Shown: positions 16,928-24,910 of the stretch, piece by piece
How positions within the stretch are numbered: the stretch's first letter is position 1
How the letters are laid out: every line of letters begins with the position of its first letter
Origin: Sedimenticola hydrogenitrophicus
GTDB taxonomy: Bacteria > Pseudomonadota > Gammaproteobacteria > Chromatiales > Chromatiaceae
Assembly (NCBI RefSeq): GCF_025175675.1
Contig: NZ_JANIOA010000040.1
Span: 1 to 42,054 of the forward strand
DNA: 42,054 bases
Direction: 5' to 3'
The notes under the pieces: model-generated
What the model was told of the DNA's origin: nothing
Databases searched by the model: none
The model's input: the letters and a program-made list of their open reading frames with translations, nothing else
Program-made: the position numbers and the translations under genes

Positions 16928-16962
16928 AGCCGGCCAACCCGGACCGGGTCACCGCTGAATAA

Positions 16963-17125
16963 CTCAAGTTTCGGAGTTCAGTTCTGAACGCCGGGCGGGC
17001 CACCCCCTTTCCGGGACGCGGTGTGAATACGTCCCTGTACGCTCGGCGTCGGCATCCATGCCTCCGACGGTCCCGGAAAGCGGGTAGCCCACCCTGAACG
17101 ACCCTTGTGAACTCCGAAAACTGAG
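16963..17125. repeat. MITE-like palindromic element between pilU and the GIY-YIG gene
   Basis: The outer arms 16963-16980 (CTCAAGTTTCGGAGTTCA) and 17108-17125 pair at 16 of 18 bases. The inner arms CTTTCCGGGAC (17007-17017) and GTCCCGGAAAG (17070-17080) pair perfectly. A GTGTGAATACGTCCCTGTA core sits between. The whole span of about 163 bases holds no gene and resembles a mobile non-coding repeat. Confidence 0.75.
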
Positions 17126-17134
17126 TAAATAAGC

Positions 17135-17401
17135 ATGCGAAACTGGTATATCTATATCCTGCGCTGTGGCGACGGCACGCTCTACACCGGCGTCACCACC
17201 GATGTCGAGCGCCGGCTGCGGGAGCACAACCACGGCCCGAGAGGTGCCAAATACACCCGCGCCCGTCGCCCCCTGGCCCTGGCCTATCAGGAAGCGGCCG
17301 AGTCACGCTCGGCCGCCTGCCGGCGGGAATGGGAGATCAGACAGCTGAGCGCCGCGGAAAAGCGGTGCCTGATCTCTGCGCGGCCGGGGAATTCGCGTTA
17401 G
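17135..17401 (+). CDS. GIY-YIG family protein (YhbQ/UPF0213-like)
   Basis: This 88-residue protein is a single GIY-YIG nuclease module. It shows WYIYIL (GIY equivalent, residues 4-9), YTG (17-19) and the conserved Arg27 in ERRLREHN. Stand-alone members (UPF0213) are related to E. coli YhbQ, which has been reported to cleave DNA; the cellular role is unsettled. No DNA-binding domain is attached and no mobile element context is present, so it is not a homing endonuclease. The ATG follows a weak ribosome site (AAGC preceded by GAGTAAAT) ten bases after the repeat element. The stop codon TAG overlaps a TAGAAT hexamer (17399-17404) that may promote ycgL. Confidence 0.85.
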   Translation: MRNWYIYILRCGDGTLYTGVTTDVERRLREHNHGPRGAKYTRARRPLALAYQEAAESRSAACRREWEIRQLSAAEKRCLISARPGNSR

Positions 17402-17431
17402 AATAGCTGTTTTCAGCCTGCGTCCGACACC

Positions 17432-17716
17432 ATGACCGAAACGCCGAACACCACCCCCTGCTGGATCTACCGCAGCAGCAAGAAGGATGAGATGTACCTC
17501 TATCTCGCCCGCCAGGACGCCTTCGAGGATGTGCCACAGGCGCTATTACAACGCTTCGGCACCCCGCTGCCGGTGATGGAGCTGGCGCTGCACCCCGACC
17601 GCCAACTGGCACGCGAGGATGTCAGCAAGGTGATCGCCAATCTGCGCAGCCTGGGCTACCACCTGCAGATACCACCCAATCTGGTACCGGAGCTGTATGA
17701 CGGCGAGACCATCTGA
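17432..17716 (+). CDS. YcgL domain protein
   Basis: This 94-residue cytosolic protein is a YcgL (UPF0745) family member. The hallmark CWIYRSSKKDEMYLYLARQD near the start and the C-terminal LGYHLQIPPNL segment match the family. YcgL has a small alpha/beta fold of unknown function; it has been linked to RNA/division phenotypes only by indirect data. The gene ends four bases before serB, so the two are almost surely cotranscribed. A TAGAAT hexamer overlapping the previous stop may be its -10 box. Confidence 0.88.
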   Translation: MTETPNTTPCWIYRSSKKDEMYLYLARQDAFEDVPQALLQRFGTPLPVMELALHPDRQLAREDVSKVIANLRSLGYHLQIPPNLVPELYDGETI

Positions 17717-17719
17717 ATC

Positions 17720-18931
17720 ATGCGCGAAATCATCCTGCTCAACGTCACCGGCAAGGATCACCCCGGTCTGACCGCTTCCCTGACCGGGGTACTGGCCGAT
17801 CACCGGATCAATATCCTCGATCTCGGCCAGGCGGTGATCCATGACCACCTCTCGCTGGGCATGCTGCTGGAGATTCCGCCCGAGGCCCAGTCGGGACCGG
17901 TGATCAAGGATCTGCTGTTCCAGGCGCACCAGCTGGGCCTGCAGATCAATTTCACCCCGATTGACGAGGAGGCCTACGAGACCTGGGTCAGCCACCAGGG
18001 GAAACTGCGCTATATCGTCACCCTGCTGGGACGCAAACTGGGCGCCAGCACCATCGCCCATGTGGCCGAGGTGGTCTCCCGGCACGACATGAACATCGAC
18101 GGCATTACCCGCCTGTCGGGGCGCTTCTCCCTGCGTAGCGCCAACCCCCACCGCCGCGCCTGTGTCGAATTCACGGTGCGCGGCGAGCCCGCCGACCTGG
18201 GCGCGCTGCGTCAGGATCTGCTGGAGATCAGCAGCCGCGACGAGGTGGACGTGGCATTCCAGGCCGACGACCTGTATCGCCGCAACCGGCGCCTGATCGT
18301 GTTTGATATGGACTCCACCCTGATCCAGGTGGAGGTGATCGACGAGCTGGCCAAGGCCGCCGGTGTCGGTGAGGCGGTGGCCGCGATCACCGAGTCGGCG
18401 ATGCAGGGCGAGATCGACTTCAAGGAGAGTTTCCGCCGCCGCATGGCCCTGCTCAAGGGGCTGGACGCGTCGGTGCTGGCGGAAATCGCCGAGCAGCTGC
18501 CGATCACCGAGGGGGCGGAACGGCTGATCTCCAACCTGAAACGGCTCGGTTATCAGGTCGGCATCCTGTCCGGCGGCTTCGGCTATTTCGCCCGCCACCT
18601 GCAGGAGAAACTGGGGGTCGACTTCTTCTCCGCCAACGAGCTGGATATCCGCGACGGCAAACTCACCGGCGAGGTGAAGGGCGAGATCGTCGACGGCGCC
18701 CGCAAGGCCGAACTGATGCAGCAGATGGCGCGCGACCTTGGCATCGGCCTGGAACAGGTGATCGCGGTGGGCGACGGCGCCAACGATCTGCCGATGCTCA
18801 GCCTGGCCGGCCTCGGCGTCGCCTTCCATGCCAAACCGGTGGTGCGGGAAAATGCCCGCCACGCCATCTCCACCCTGGGACTGGACGGTATACTTTATCT
18901 GCTCGGGGTACGCGACCGCGAGGTCAAGTGA
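17720..18931 (+). CDS. serB: Phosphoserine phosphatase SerB
   Basis: This 403-residue enzyme removes phosphate from O-phospho-L-serine, the last step of serine biosynthesis. The C-terminal HAD domain has motif I DMDST with the nucleophile Asp196 and Asp198, motif II ILSGGF, and motif IV GDGANDLPM (about 351-359). The N-terminus holds two ACT domains (about 1-85 and 95-175), which makes it the long Pseudomonas/Mycobacterium-type SerB rather than the 322-residue enterobacterial one; ACT domains allow serine feedback. It follows ycgL by four bases and starts at ATG 17720. All catalytic residues are present. Confidence 0.94.
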   Translation: MREIILLNVTGKDHPGLTASLTGVLADHRINILDLGQAVIHDHLSLGMLLEIPPEAQSGPVIKDLLFQAHQLGLQINFTPIDEEAYETWVSHQGKLRYIVTLLGRKLGASTIAHVAEVVSRHDMNIDGITRLSGRFSLRSANPHRRACVEFTVRGEPADLGALRQDLLEISSRDEVDVAFQADDLYRRNRRLIVFDMDSTLIQVEVIDELAKAAGVGEAVAAITESAMQGEIDFKESFRRRMALLKGLDASVLAEIAEQLPITEGAERLISNLKRLGYQVGILSGGFGYFARHLQEKLGVDFFSANELDIRDGKLTGEVKGEIVDGARKAELMQQMARDLGIGLEQVIAVGDGANDLPMLSLAGLGVAFHAKPVVRENARHAISTLGLDGILYLLGVRDREVK

Positions 18932-18967
18932 ACCCGGTCCTTCTTCAACACAGTCTGGAAATTACCC

Positions 18968-19414
18968 ATGAAAACGCCCATGAACACACTGGCCAAACTG
19001 ATCGCCACCGGCCTGCTGAGCCTGGCCGCCACCGTTGGCGTTGCCGGGGAGCTGATCACTGTCTACAAATCCCCCACCTGCGGCTGCTGCGGCGCCTGGG
19101 TCGAACACCTGAAGGCGAACGGCTTCGAGGTGCAGACCCACAACACCGACCGCATGGACCAGGTCAAGCAGTCGTTGGGAGTGAAACCGCAACACGCCTC
19201 CTGCCACACCGCCGAGATTTCCGGCTATGTGATCGAGGGGCATGTGCCGGCCGACGAGATCCGCCGTCTGCTGCGGGAGAAACCGGCGGTGGCCGGCCTG
19301 ACCGTGCCCGGCATGCCGATGGGTGCGCCCGGCATGGAGGGTGCGCGCCAGGACCCCTATCAGGTGCTCACCTTTGACCGTGAAGGCAACAGCGCGGTCT
19401 ACGCCGACTATTGA
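18968..19414 (+). CDS. DUF411 metal-binding protein, exported
   Basis: This 148-residue protein has a Sec signal peptide (hydrophobic run LIATGLLSLAATVGV, cleavage after VGVAG) and a mature DUF411 domain. The family CxCC motif is present as SPTCGCCGAW (Cys38, Cys40, Cys41), with a further HASCHTA Cys and Met-rich PGMPMGAPGME. DUF411 proteins are thought to be periplasmic copper-binding proteins and often lie by copper-resistance genes; here no copper gene is adjacent. The gene stands alone after serB, and its downstream region holds a hairpin that may end the transcript. Confidence 0.88.
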   Translation: MKTPMNTLAKLIATGLLSLAATVGVAGELITVYKSPTCGCCGAWVEHLKANGFEVQTHNTDRMDQVKQSLGVKPQHASCHTAEISGYVIEGHVPADEIRRLLREKPAVAGLTVPGMPMGAPGMEGARQDPYQVLTFDREGNSAVYADY

Positions 19415-19501
19415 ACCCCGTACTCCGGTCGCGGTAATGCCGTGGCTCTAGATTGGTGGGCACGCTTTTTTTGCCCCCGCGGAAACAACACCACGGAGAC
19501 A

Positions 19502-19528
19502 GCGTGGGCACGGAAGACGTGCCCACGC
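19502..19528. repeat. Hairpin repeat between DUF411 and djlA
   Basis: GCGTGGGCACG (19502-19512) and CGTGCCCACGC (19518-19528) form an 11-bp perfect stem with a 5-base loop. A related GTGGGCACGC occurs at 19457-19466. It lies between convergent genes and could end or protect both transcripts; there is no T-run after the stem. Confidence 0.7.
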
Positions 19529-19630
19529 TACCATTGCCTTTCCACTTGATGGGTTACGTCGTTCCTCCTCCACCCATCCTACGTTTCCAAGAAAGCACTG
19601 GCCGCATCACACCCTCGGAAACATGGGTAG

Positions 19631-20431
19631 CTACATATCCCGCGCCTCTTTCACCCGCTCATAGGCCTGGCGGATCTCGTGGGTCTTCTGGGTGGCCACC
19701 TTCATCATCTCCTCCGGCAGACCCTTGGAGACCAGCTTGTCGGGATGGTGCTGGCTCAGCAGCCGCCGGTAGGCCTTTTTCACCTCGGCATCGCTGGCAT
19801 CGGAGGGGACATTGAGCATGGCGTAGGCGTCCTGCAGCGAGGGGCGGGCGGGCTTCGCCTCGGCGCGACGTCCGCCGCCGAAATGGCGCTCGGCGCGGAT
19901 CATCTTCTCCAGGCGGCGGAAGGCGAATTCGGGAATGCCAAGCCGCTTGCAGATGTGCAGCAGCATCTGCTCTTCGGCCTTGTGCAGGCTACCGTCGGCG
20001 TAGGCCGCCTGCAGCTGGATCTCGATGAACATCTGGATCAGGGTATTGCGGCGATGGCACTCGGTACGGAACTGCTCCAGCACCCCGTCCAGGGGAAACC
20101 CGGCCGCCTTGCCCTGATTGAACAGGTTGATGGCGGTGCGGCGCATCTCCTCGCTGAGGTCCATCTCCGCCATCACCGAGCGGGCCAGGGCGATCTCGTC
20201 CGGCGAGACCCGCCCATCCGCCTTGGCGATGGCGCCCATCACCGAGAAGGTGGTGGTGAAGAAGGCGGTCTGTACCCGCTCCTGGTCGCCGGGGGCGAAG
20301 CGCTCGTCCCCGGACAGCCCCTTGATGCCCTTATCCAGATTGTGGCCCAGCACGGCCCCGAGGAGCGCGCCGATCGGCCCCCCCACCATGAAGCCGAACG
20401 CGCCGCCGGCCAATTTTCCCCACCAGCTCAA
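19631..20431 (-). CDS. djlA: Co-chaperone DjlA
   Basis: This 266-residue protein matches DjlA. A Gly-rich N-terminal membrane helix (WGKLAGGAFGFMVGGPIGALLGAVLG), a TerB-like helical domain (about 55-165) and a C-terminal J domain with HPD at 229-231 are present in the family order. The J domain faces the cytoplasm and stimulates DnaK ATPase; DjlA is linked to envelope-stress signalling. E. coli DjlA has nearly the same length. The gene is read leftward, and its ATG is about 120 bases from the kinase stop codon. Confidence 0.92.
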   Translation of the reverse strand: MSWWGKLAGGAFGFMVGGPIGALLGAVLGHNLDKGIKGLSGDERFAPGDQERVQTAFFTTTFSVMGAIAKADGRVSPDEIALARSVMAEMDLSEEMRRTAINLFNQGKAAGFPLDGVLEQFRTECHRRNTLIQMFIEIQLQAAYADGSLHKAEEQMLLHICKRLGIPEFAFRRLEKMIRAERHFGGGRRAEAKPARPSLQDAYAMLNVPSDASDAEVKKAYRRLLSQHHPDKLVSKGLPEEMMKVATQKTHEIRQAYERVKEARDM

Positions 20432-20552
20432 TGGAGCCTCCCGTCATTTGTTGTTAGGGCATCGCGCGGTCCCGGCGTGCCAGCCGACGACAATACAACA
20501 GCCGGCGCGGCCGTTCCAGCCGAACCGGCGCTTTCCGCTGACCGGGAATGAA

Positions 20553-23500
20553 TCAGACCCGTTCCGGCGGCTTCGTCGGCAGACGGATGACGAAACAGCT
20601 GCCTCCCTCCCTGACCGGCTTCACCTCGATGCTGCCGCGATGGTTCTGGGTAATGATGAAGTAGGAGACCGAGAGCCCGAGTCCGGTGCCGGAGCCGACC
20701 TCCTTGGTGGTGAAAAAAGGTTCAAAGATGCGCCGGCGCACCGCCGGGCTCATACCGGGGCCGTTGTCCTCGATCTCCACGCAGGCCCACTGCCGATCCC
20801 GATAGGCACGCAGGATGAAGCGGTCATTGCCACCGCTCTGGTCGCCGTTGGTGGCGGCCTCAAACATCGCCTGGGCACCGTTTTTCAGCAGATTGAGCAG
20901 CACCTGCTGGATCTGCCCGCCCTCGCACCAGGCCTCCGGCAGATCCGCGGCATATTCGCGTACGATGGAGATCCGTCTGAAATCGTAGTGCTTGGCCAGA
21001 TTGTAGTCATTGGAGGCGATCTCCACGGTCTCATCGAGCAGCAGCCGCAGATCCCGCAGCTCAAACTTCAGGTCGCTCTTGCGGCTGAAACTGAGCATGC
21101 TGCTGACGATCTTGGCCGCGCGCTTGCCGGATTCCGAAACCATCTCCAGCAGTGGCGCGATGCCGCGTTTATCCATATAGCGGTCGATGGCCTCGATCGA
21201 GGTGCCGCAGGCCTCCGCCACCTGGCGATTTTTCGCCATCTCCGGCCCCAGCCGGGTGTTCATCACTTGCACACTCTGCACAATACCGGCCAGCGGATTA
21301 TTGATCTCGTGGGCCATACCCGCCGCCAGGCCGCCCACCGAAAGCATCTTCTCGGACTGCACCATCATCTCTTCCATACGCACCGTCTCGGTCACGTCGT
21401 CCAGGCGGATCACCGCCCCCTCCACCGATTCGGCCAGCAGCGGATAGATGGTGACATCCATGTAATGAACCTCGCCCTTGGCGTCTTCCCAGCGCAGATT
21501 GGTCTCCTGGGCCGGCGCCAGCTCGCCGATGGCCCGCTCTACCTTCTGCAGGACGTCCGGAAACTGCGGGATCAGCTGGGTCAGTGTCTCACCAATGGCG
21601 GCTGCCGCCTTGATCCCGCTCATCCGTTCCGCCTCCCGGTTCCAGTGGGTGATACGGCCCGCCACATCGATACCGATCAGCGCCGACGGCATGGAGTCGA
21701 TGATGTTGCCCAGCAGGTTACGCAGCCTGGTCAGTTCCAGCTCGGCCTGCTTGCGCTGGGTGATGTCGGTATAGGTGGTGACCACGCCGCCCGCCGCCAG
21801 GGGGGTGCGGCACAGCTCCAGCACGGTATCGTTGGGCCGCACCTTTTCAAACACCATCCGCTGCGGCTGGAAGGTGTCCCGGATGTACTGCTGGATAAAG
21901 GCCTCCCGATCCTCGACCAGGCCGTACTCACCCTGATCGATGTTATAGCTGCAGATATCACGCAGGGTGACGCCGCTGCGCAACATCCGTTCCGGCAGCC
22001 CGTTGATCTCCACGAAACGCCGGTTCCATGCCACCAGATTCATCTCCTTGTCGAACATGGAGATGCCCTGATCGACATTTTCAATCACCGACTTCAGTAC
22101 TTCGCGACTCCCCTCCACGGCCGAGGAGGCTTCGTCAATAATGTCCAGTACGCTGTCCAGGTTGATATTGGTACGCCGCAGACTGCTGTTGATCATCACC
22201 CGGGCGGAGGCGGAGCCGACCACCCCGGCGAGCAATTTCTCCACCTGGGTGAGCAGATCCGCCGGTGCATCCATGCCGGGCGAATAGGCCGAGGAGCCGC
22301 TGTCGCGATAGCGCCCAAACAGCTGCTCCACCCGGTGACGGTCGACGAACCGCTCAACGATCCGCTCCAGGTCGGCGATGCGGATCTGCCCCTCCCAGGG
22401 GCGGGTGGCGTACTCACTCTTGGGCGAAAACACATCCACAAACGCCCGCGCCTGGGTTCGCTCGATCAGACTCTGGCGGGAGAACAGGGACACCAGCAGA
22501 TAGAGTCCGATATTGAAAAAGGCGCTCCAGAAGAGACTGTGAATCAGCGGATTTTCCCAGGCCACACCAAACAGCGCCTGGGGTTTCAGCAAACCGATCT
22601 CGAACGGTCCCAGCTCGACGATGGACAGCGGCAGCCAGCCGGACTGGGCGAAGGCCGGCAGCACCAGGGTGTAGCCCCAGACCAGAAAACCGCTCATCAG
22701 GCCGGTCAGGGCCCCGGCCAGAGTCGCCCCCTTCCAGAAGATGCCGCCGATGATCAGCGGCGCAAACTGGGCCGCCGCCGCAAAGGAGACCAGGCCGATG
22801 GTCACCAGCGCATAGGAGTCGCCGATGAGCGTGACATAGCTGTAGGCGAGGAACAGCACACCCAGAATACTCAGCCGGCGCAGCGCCTTGAGCATGCCGG
22901 TGGCCGTGTCGGAGGCCCTGCTGCCGAAATGGAACAGGCGCAGGCGCAGCAGCAGCGGCACGATCAGATCGTTCGAGACCATGGTACTCAGGGCCACGGT
23001 CGCCACGATCACCATACCGCTGGCGGCGGAGAGGCCGCCGATATAAACCAGCAGCGCCAACCCCGGCTGCTCCGCCACCATCGGCAGCGCCAGCACGAAG
23101 GTGTCGGGATTGACCGCCCCGGGCGGAAAGGTGACCAGCCCGGCGATGGCGATCGGTAGTACAAAAAAGTTGATCGCCAGCAGATAGAGCGGAAACAGCC
23201 ACATCGCCTTATCCAGATGCGAGCGGTTGGTGTTCTCCACCACCGTGACCTGAAACTGGCGCGGCAGGCAGAAGATCGCCAGCCCCGCCAGCACCATCAG
23301 CGAGGTCCAGCTGCCGCTTTCGAACAGTGCCTCTCCGGAGATCAGGCGGGCGAGCCCCTCATCCGCTTCCACCCGGTCAAAGATCGACTCGAATCCGTCA
23401 AACATGAAGAAGGTGACAAAGACGCCGACCGCCAAAAAGGCAAACAGCTTGACCAGTGACTCAAAGGCGATCGCCACCATCAATCCTTCATGGTGCTCCG

Positions 23501-24065
23501 AGGCGTCCAGGCGCCGGGTGGCAAAAAGGATGGTGAACAAGGCCAGCACGATAGTGACGTAGAACGCCTTGTCATTGAGTACGCTGGTGGTGTGGGGAAG
23601 ATAGGTGCTGATCGTGGGGTAGCCCCCCAGGATATCGAAACTGGTGGAGATCGCCTTCAGCTGCAAGGCGATGTAGGGCATGATGCCGATCACCGCCACC
23701 ACCGTCACCAGACCGGCCAGCTTCTGGCTCTTGCCGTAACGGGAGGAGATGAAGTCGGCAATCGAGGTGGTGTGCTGCGCCTCGGCAATTTTCAGGATCT
23801 TGCGCAACAGAAACGGCGCCACCAGAAACACCAGGGTGGGCCCCAGATAGATGGGCAGGAAACCGATGCCGTCGGTCGCCACCCGGCCGACACTGCCGTA
23901 GAAGGTCCAGGAGGTGCAGTAGACCGCCAGGGACAGCGAGTAGACATAAGGATTGGCGCCGATGCTGCGCCCCTGCCGGGCACGCCTGTCGGCATAGTGG
24001 GCGATCAGGAACAGCAGCCCCAGGTAGGCCAGCGAGGTAACGAAGACCAGCCAGACAAACGGCAT
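20553..24065 (-). CDS. SSS-transporter/histidine kinase fusion (CbrA-like)
   Basis: This 1170-residue protein fuses a sodium:solute symporter (about 1-500, twelve or more helices) to a sensor kinase. A STAC-like linker (about 530-640) and two PAS domains (about 655-770 and 785-895) follow. The dimerisation box with phosphoacceptor His919 (GMAHEINNPLAG) is next, and the HATPase has the N-box LLNLLKNGAQAMF, the G1 box EDNGPGM and GTGLGLSVSY. The layout resembles Pseudomonas CbrA, which senses carbon/nitrogen state with CbrB, though here there are two PAS domains and no response regulator next door. The ligand cannot be read. I chose ATG 24065; the stop of the upstream small gene overlaps it by one base (TGATG), so it should be translated by reinitiation. 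A TTG at 24068 is the alternative. Confidence 0.92.
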   Translation of the reverse strand: MPFVWLVFVTSLAYLGLLFLIAHYADRRARQGRSIGANPYVYSLSLAVYCTSWTFYGSVGRVATDGIGFLPIYLGPTLVFLVAPFLLRKILKIAEAQHTTSIADFISSRYGKSQKLAGLVTVVAVIGIMPYIALQLKAISTSFDILGGYPTISTYLPHTTSVLNDKAFYVTIVLALFTILFATRRLDASEHHEGLMVAIAFESLVKLFAFLAVGVFVTFFMFDGFESIFDRVEADEGLARLISGEALFESGSWTSLMVLAGLAIFCLPRQFQVTVVENTNRSHLDKAMWLFPLYLLAINFFVLPIAIAGLVTFPPGAVNPDTFVLALPMVAEQPGLALLVYIGGLSAASGMVIVATVALSTMVSNDLIVPLLLRLRLFHFGSRASDTATGMLKALRRLSILGVLFLAYSYVTLIGDSYALVTIGLVSFAAAAQFAPLIIGGIFWKGATLAGALTGLMSGFLVWGYTLVLPAFAQSGWLPLSIVELGPFEIGLLKPQALFGVAWENPLIHSLFWSAFFNIGLYLLVSLFSRQSLIERTQARAFVDVFSPKSEYATRPWEGQIRIADLERIVERFVDRHRVEQLFGRYRDSGSSAYSPGMDAPADLLTQVEKLLAGVVGSASARVMINSSLRRTNINLDSVLDIIDEASSAVEGSREVLKSVIENVDQGISMFDKEMNLVAWNRRFVEINGLPERMLRSGVTLRDICSYNIDQGEYGLVEDREAFIQQYIRDTFQPQRMVFEKVRPNDTVLELCRTPLAAGGVVTTYTDITQRKQAELELTRLRNLLGNIIDSMPSALIGIDVAGRITHWNREAERMSGIKAAAAIGETLTQLIPQFPDVLQKVERAIGELAPAQETNLRWEDAKGEVHYMDVTIYPLLAESVEGAVIRLDDVTETVRMEEMMVQSEKMLSVGGLAAGMAHEINNPLAGIVQSVQVMNTRLGPEMAKNRQVAEACGTSIEAIDRYMDKRGIAPLLEMVSESGKRAAKIVSSMLSFSRKSDLKFELRDLRLLLDETVEIASNDYNLAKHYDFRRISIVREYAADLPEAWCEGGQIQQVLLNLLKNGAQAMFEAATNGDQSGGNDRFILRAYRDRQWACVEIEDNGPGMSPAVRRRIFEPFFTTKEVGSGTGLGLSVSYFIITQNHRGSIEVKPVREGGSCFVIRLPTKPPERV

Positions 24066-24346
24066 CAATACCGCCCTTTGCGCAGGGTGCCGGCCCTGGA
24101 ACGCCAGGCTTCCCTGAGCAGCCGCCAGACTTTCGGATAGACCACCAGGACAATCAGCAACAACCAGATCAGGTTAATATAGAGGATGATCAGCGGCCAG
24201 CCGAAGAGACGGCTACCCGTGGCGCTGGAGAAGATCTCCAACAGCGGCGGATTCAGCATCATCGCCCCGATCAGCGCGGCCACCAGCATCCGCGCCCGAC
24301 CGCCGCCTTTCGCCGTCACCCGCACTCGTTCTCGCTCTGTTGCCAT
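24065..24346 (-). CDS. Small two-helix membrane protein coupled to the kinase
   Basis: This 93-residue protein has a basic N-terminus (MATERERVRVTAKGGGRAR) and two hydrophobic segments, about 20-40 (MLVAALIGAMMLNPPLL) and about 48-70 (WPLIILYINLIWLLLIVLVV). The C-terminal tail is basic. Its stop overlaps the kinase start (TGATG), so the two are translated as a pair. A small ORF (CbrX) similarly precedes cbrA in Pseudomonas, and small subunits accompany some SSS transporters (YjcH with ActP). I infer a partner subunit but see no clear family match. The ribosome site AGGGCAGGT precedes the ATG. Confidence 0.75.
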   Translation of the reverse strand: MATERERVRVTAKGGGRARMLVAALIGAMMLNPPLLEIFSSATGSRLFGWPLIILYINLIWLLLIVLVVYPKVWRLLREAWRSRAGTLRKGRY

Positions 24347-24523
24347 ACCTGCCCTGTGCCCACGACATTACTTCATTCACAGTATAGGTGATCCGGGGCG
24401 ATGGATGGTTGCACCGGGCTTCCGGCAGCAGCGCCGGTGCGGCGCGGCGGGCTTGTGAACCGCATCGTTAGCGACATCCGTTTTCCTGAGCACAGCCGGG
24501 TTAGCTGGGAAATCAGGAAACCC

Positions 24524-24550
24524 TAAAGGTTTGCCGGCGGCGTCCGCTAA
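24524..24550 (+). promoter_or_regulatory. Candidate FliA (sigma-28) promoter
   Basis: TAAAGGTT (24524-24531), an 11-base spacer and TCCGCTAA (24543-24550) match the FliA consensus TAAAGTTT-N11-GCCGATAA at 7 of 8 and 6 of 8 positions with exact spacing. Transcription would begin near 24557, about 36 bases before the small gene's ATG. A sigma-70 alternative (TTGCCG at 24531-24536, TATAGT at 24552-24557) has a spacer of only 15 bases. Confidence 0.45.
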
Positions 24551-24592
24551 TTATAGTGAGATCAATCAGTCCACCGACTCCAGGGGTGCAAT

Positions 24593-24799
24593 ATGATCCG
24601 TGTATATGACATGACCAGCGGCGAACGACTCCCACAGAGCCGTTCAGAAAGGCGGCCAACCCCGGTCCACTGTGAGGGACCCTGCGACATCCTGCGCCCC
24701 ACCCTTCAACTCCAGGAGATCCCGCTTGTGTACGAACCTGAGCCGGCATGGCTGAAGTCCGATCTCATACTGAAACCTATCGATAGTTTCTTCGTTTAA
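24593..24799 (+). CDS. Small protein of unknown function (68 residues)
   Basis: This 68-residue soluble protein begins MIRVYDMTSGERLPQSRSE and ends LKPIDSFFV. It is supported by a ribosome site (AGGGG, seven bases before the ATG), a promoter-like sequence upstream and a Rho-independent terminator shortly after the stop, which together make a complete one-gene unit. I do not recognise a family. There are two cysteines close together (HCEGPCDI), which might bind metal or form a disulfide, but no fuller motif is visible. It is convergent with the 1593-residue protein and has no obvious partner. Confidence 0.6.
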   Translation: MIRVYDMTSGERLPQSRSERRPTPVHCEGPCDILRPTLQLQEIPLVYEPEPAWLKSDLILKPIDSFFV

Positions 24800-24817
24800 A
24801 ATAGACACCCACCCACA

Positions 24818-24849
24818 GGCCCGTGATGCTGCAGCGTCACGGGCCTTTT
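24818..24849 (+). terminator. Rho-independent terminator of the 68-residue gene
   Basis: GGCCCGTGA (24818-24826) and TCACGGGCC (24837-24845) form a perfect 9-bp stem, followed by TTTT. It starts 19 bases after the stop of the small gene. A second hairpin (AGGGCCT at 24854-24860, AGGCCCT at 24873-24879) follows without a T-run. Confidence 0.85.
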
Positions 24850-24910
24850 CATTAGGGCCTGTCAAGAAATAAAGGCCCTTATCACAAGGAGCCCGCATCA
24901 GGCGCGGCAA

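Noticed and set aside
20118-23159. 1013-residue open frame antisense to the transporter-kinase
   Set aside because: It is His/Gln-rich shadow coding opposite a well-conserved kinase; no domain fits.
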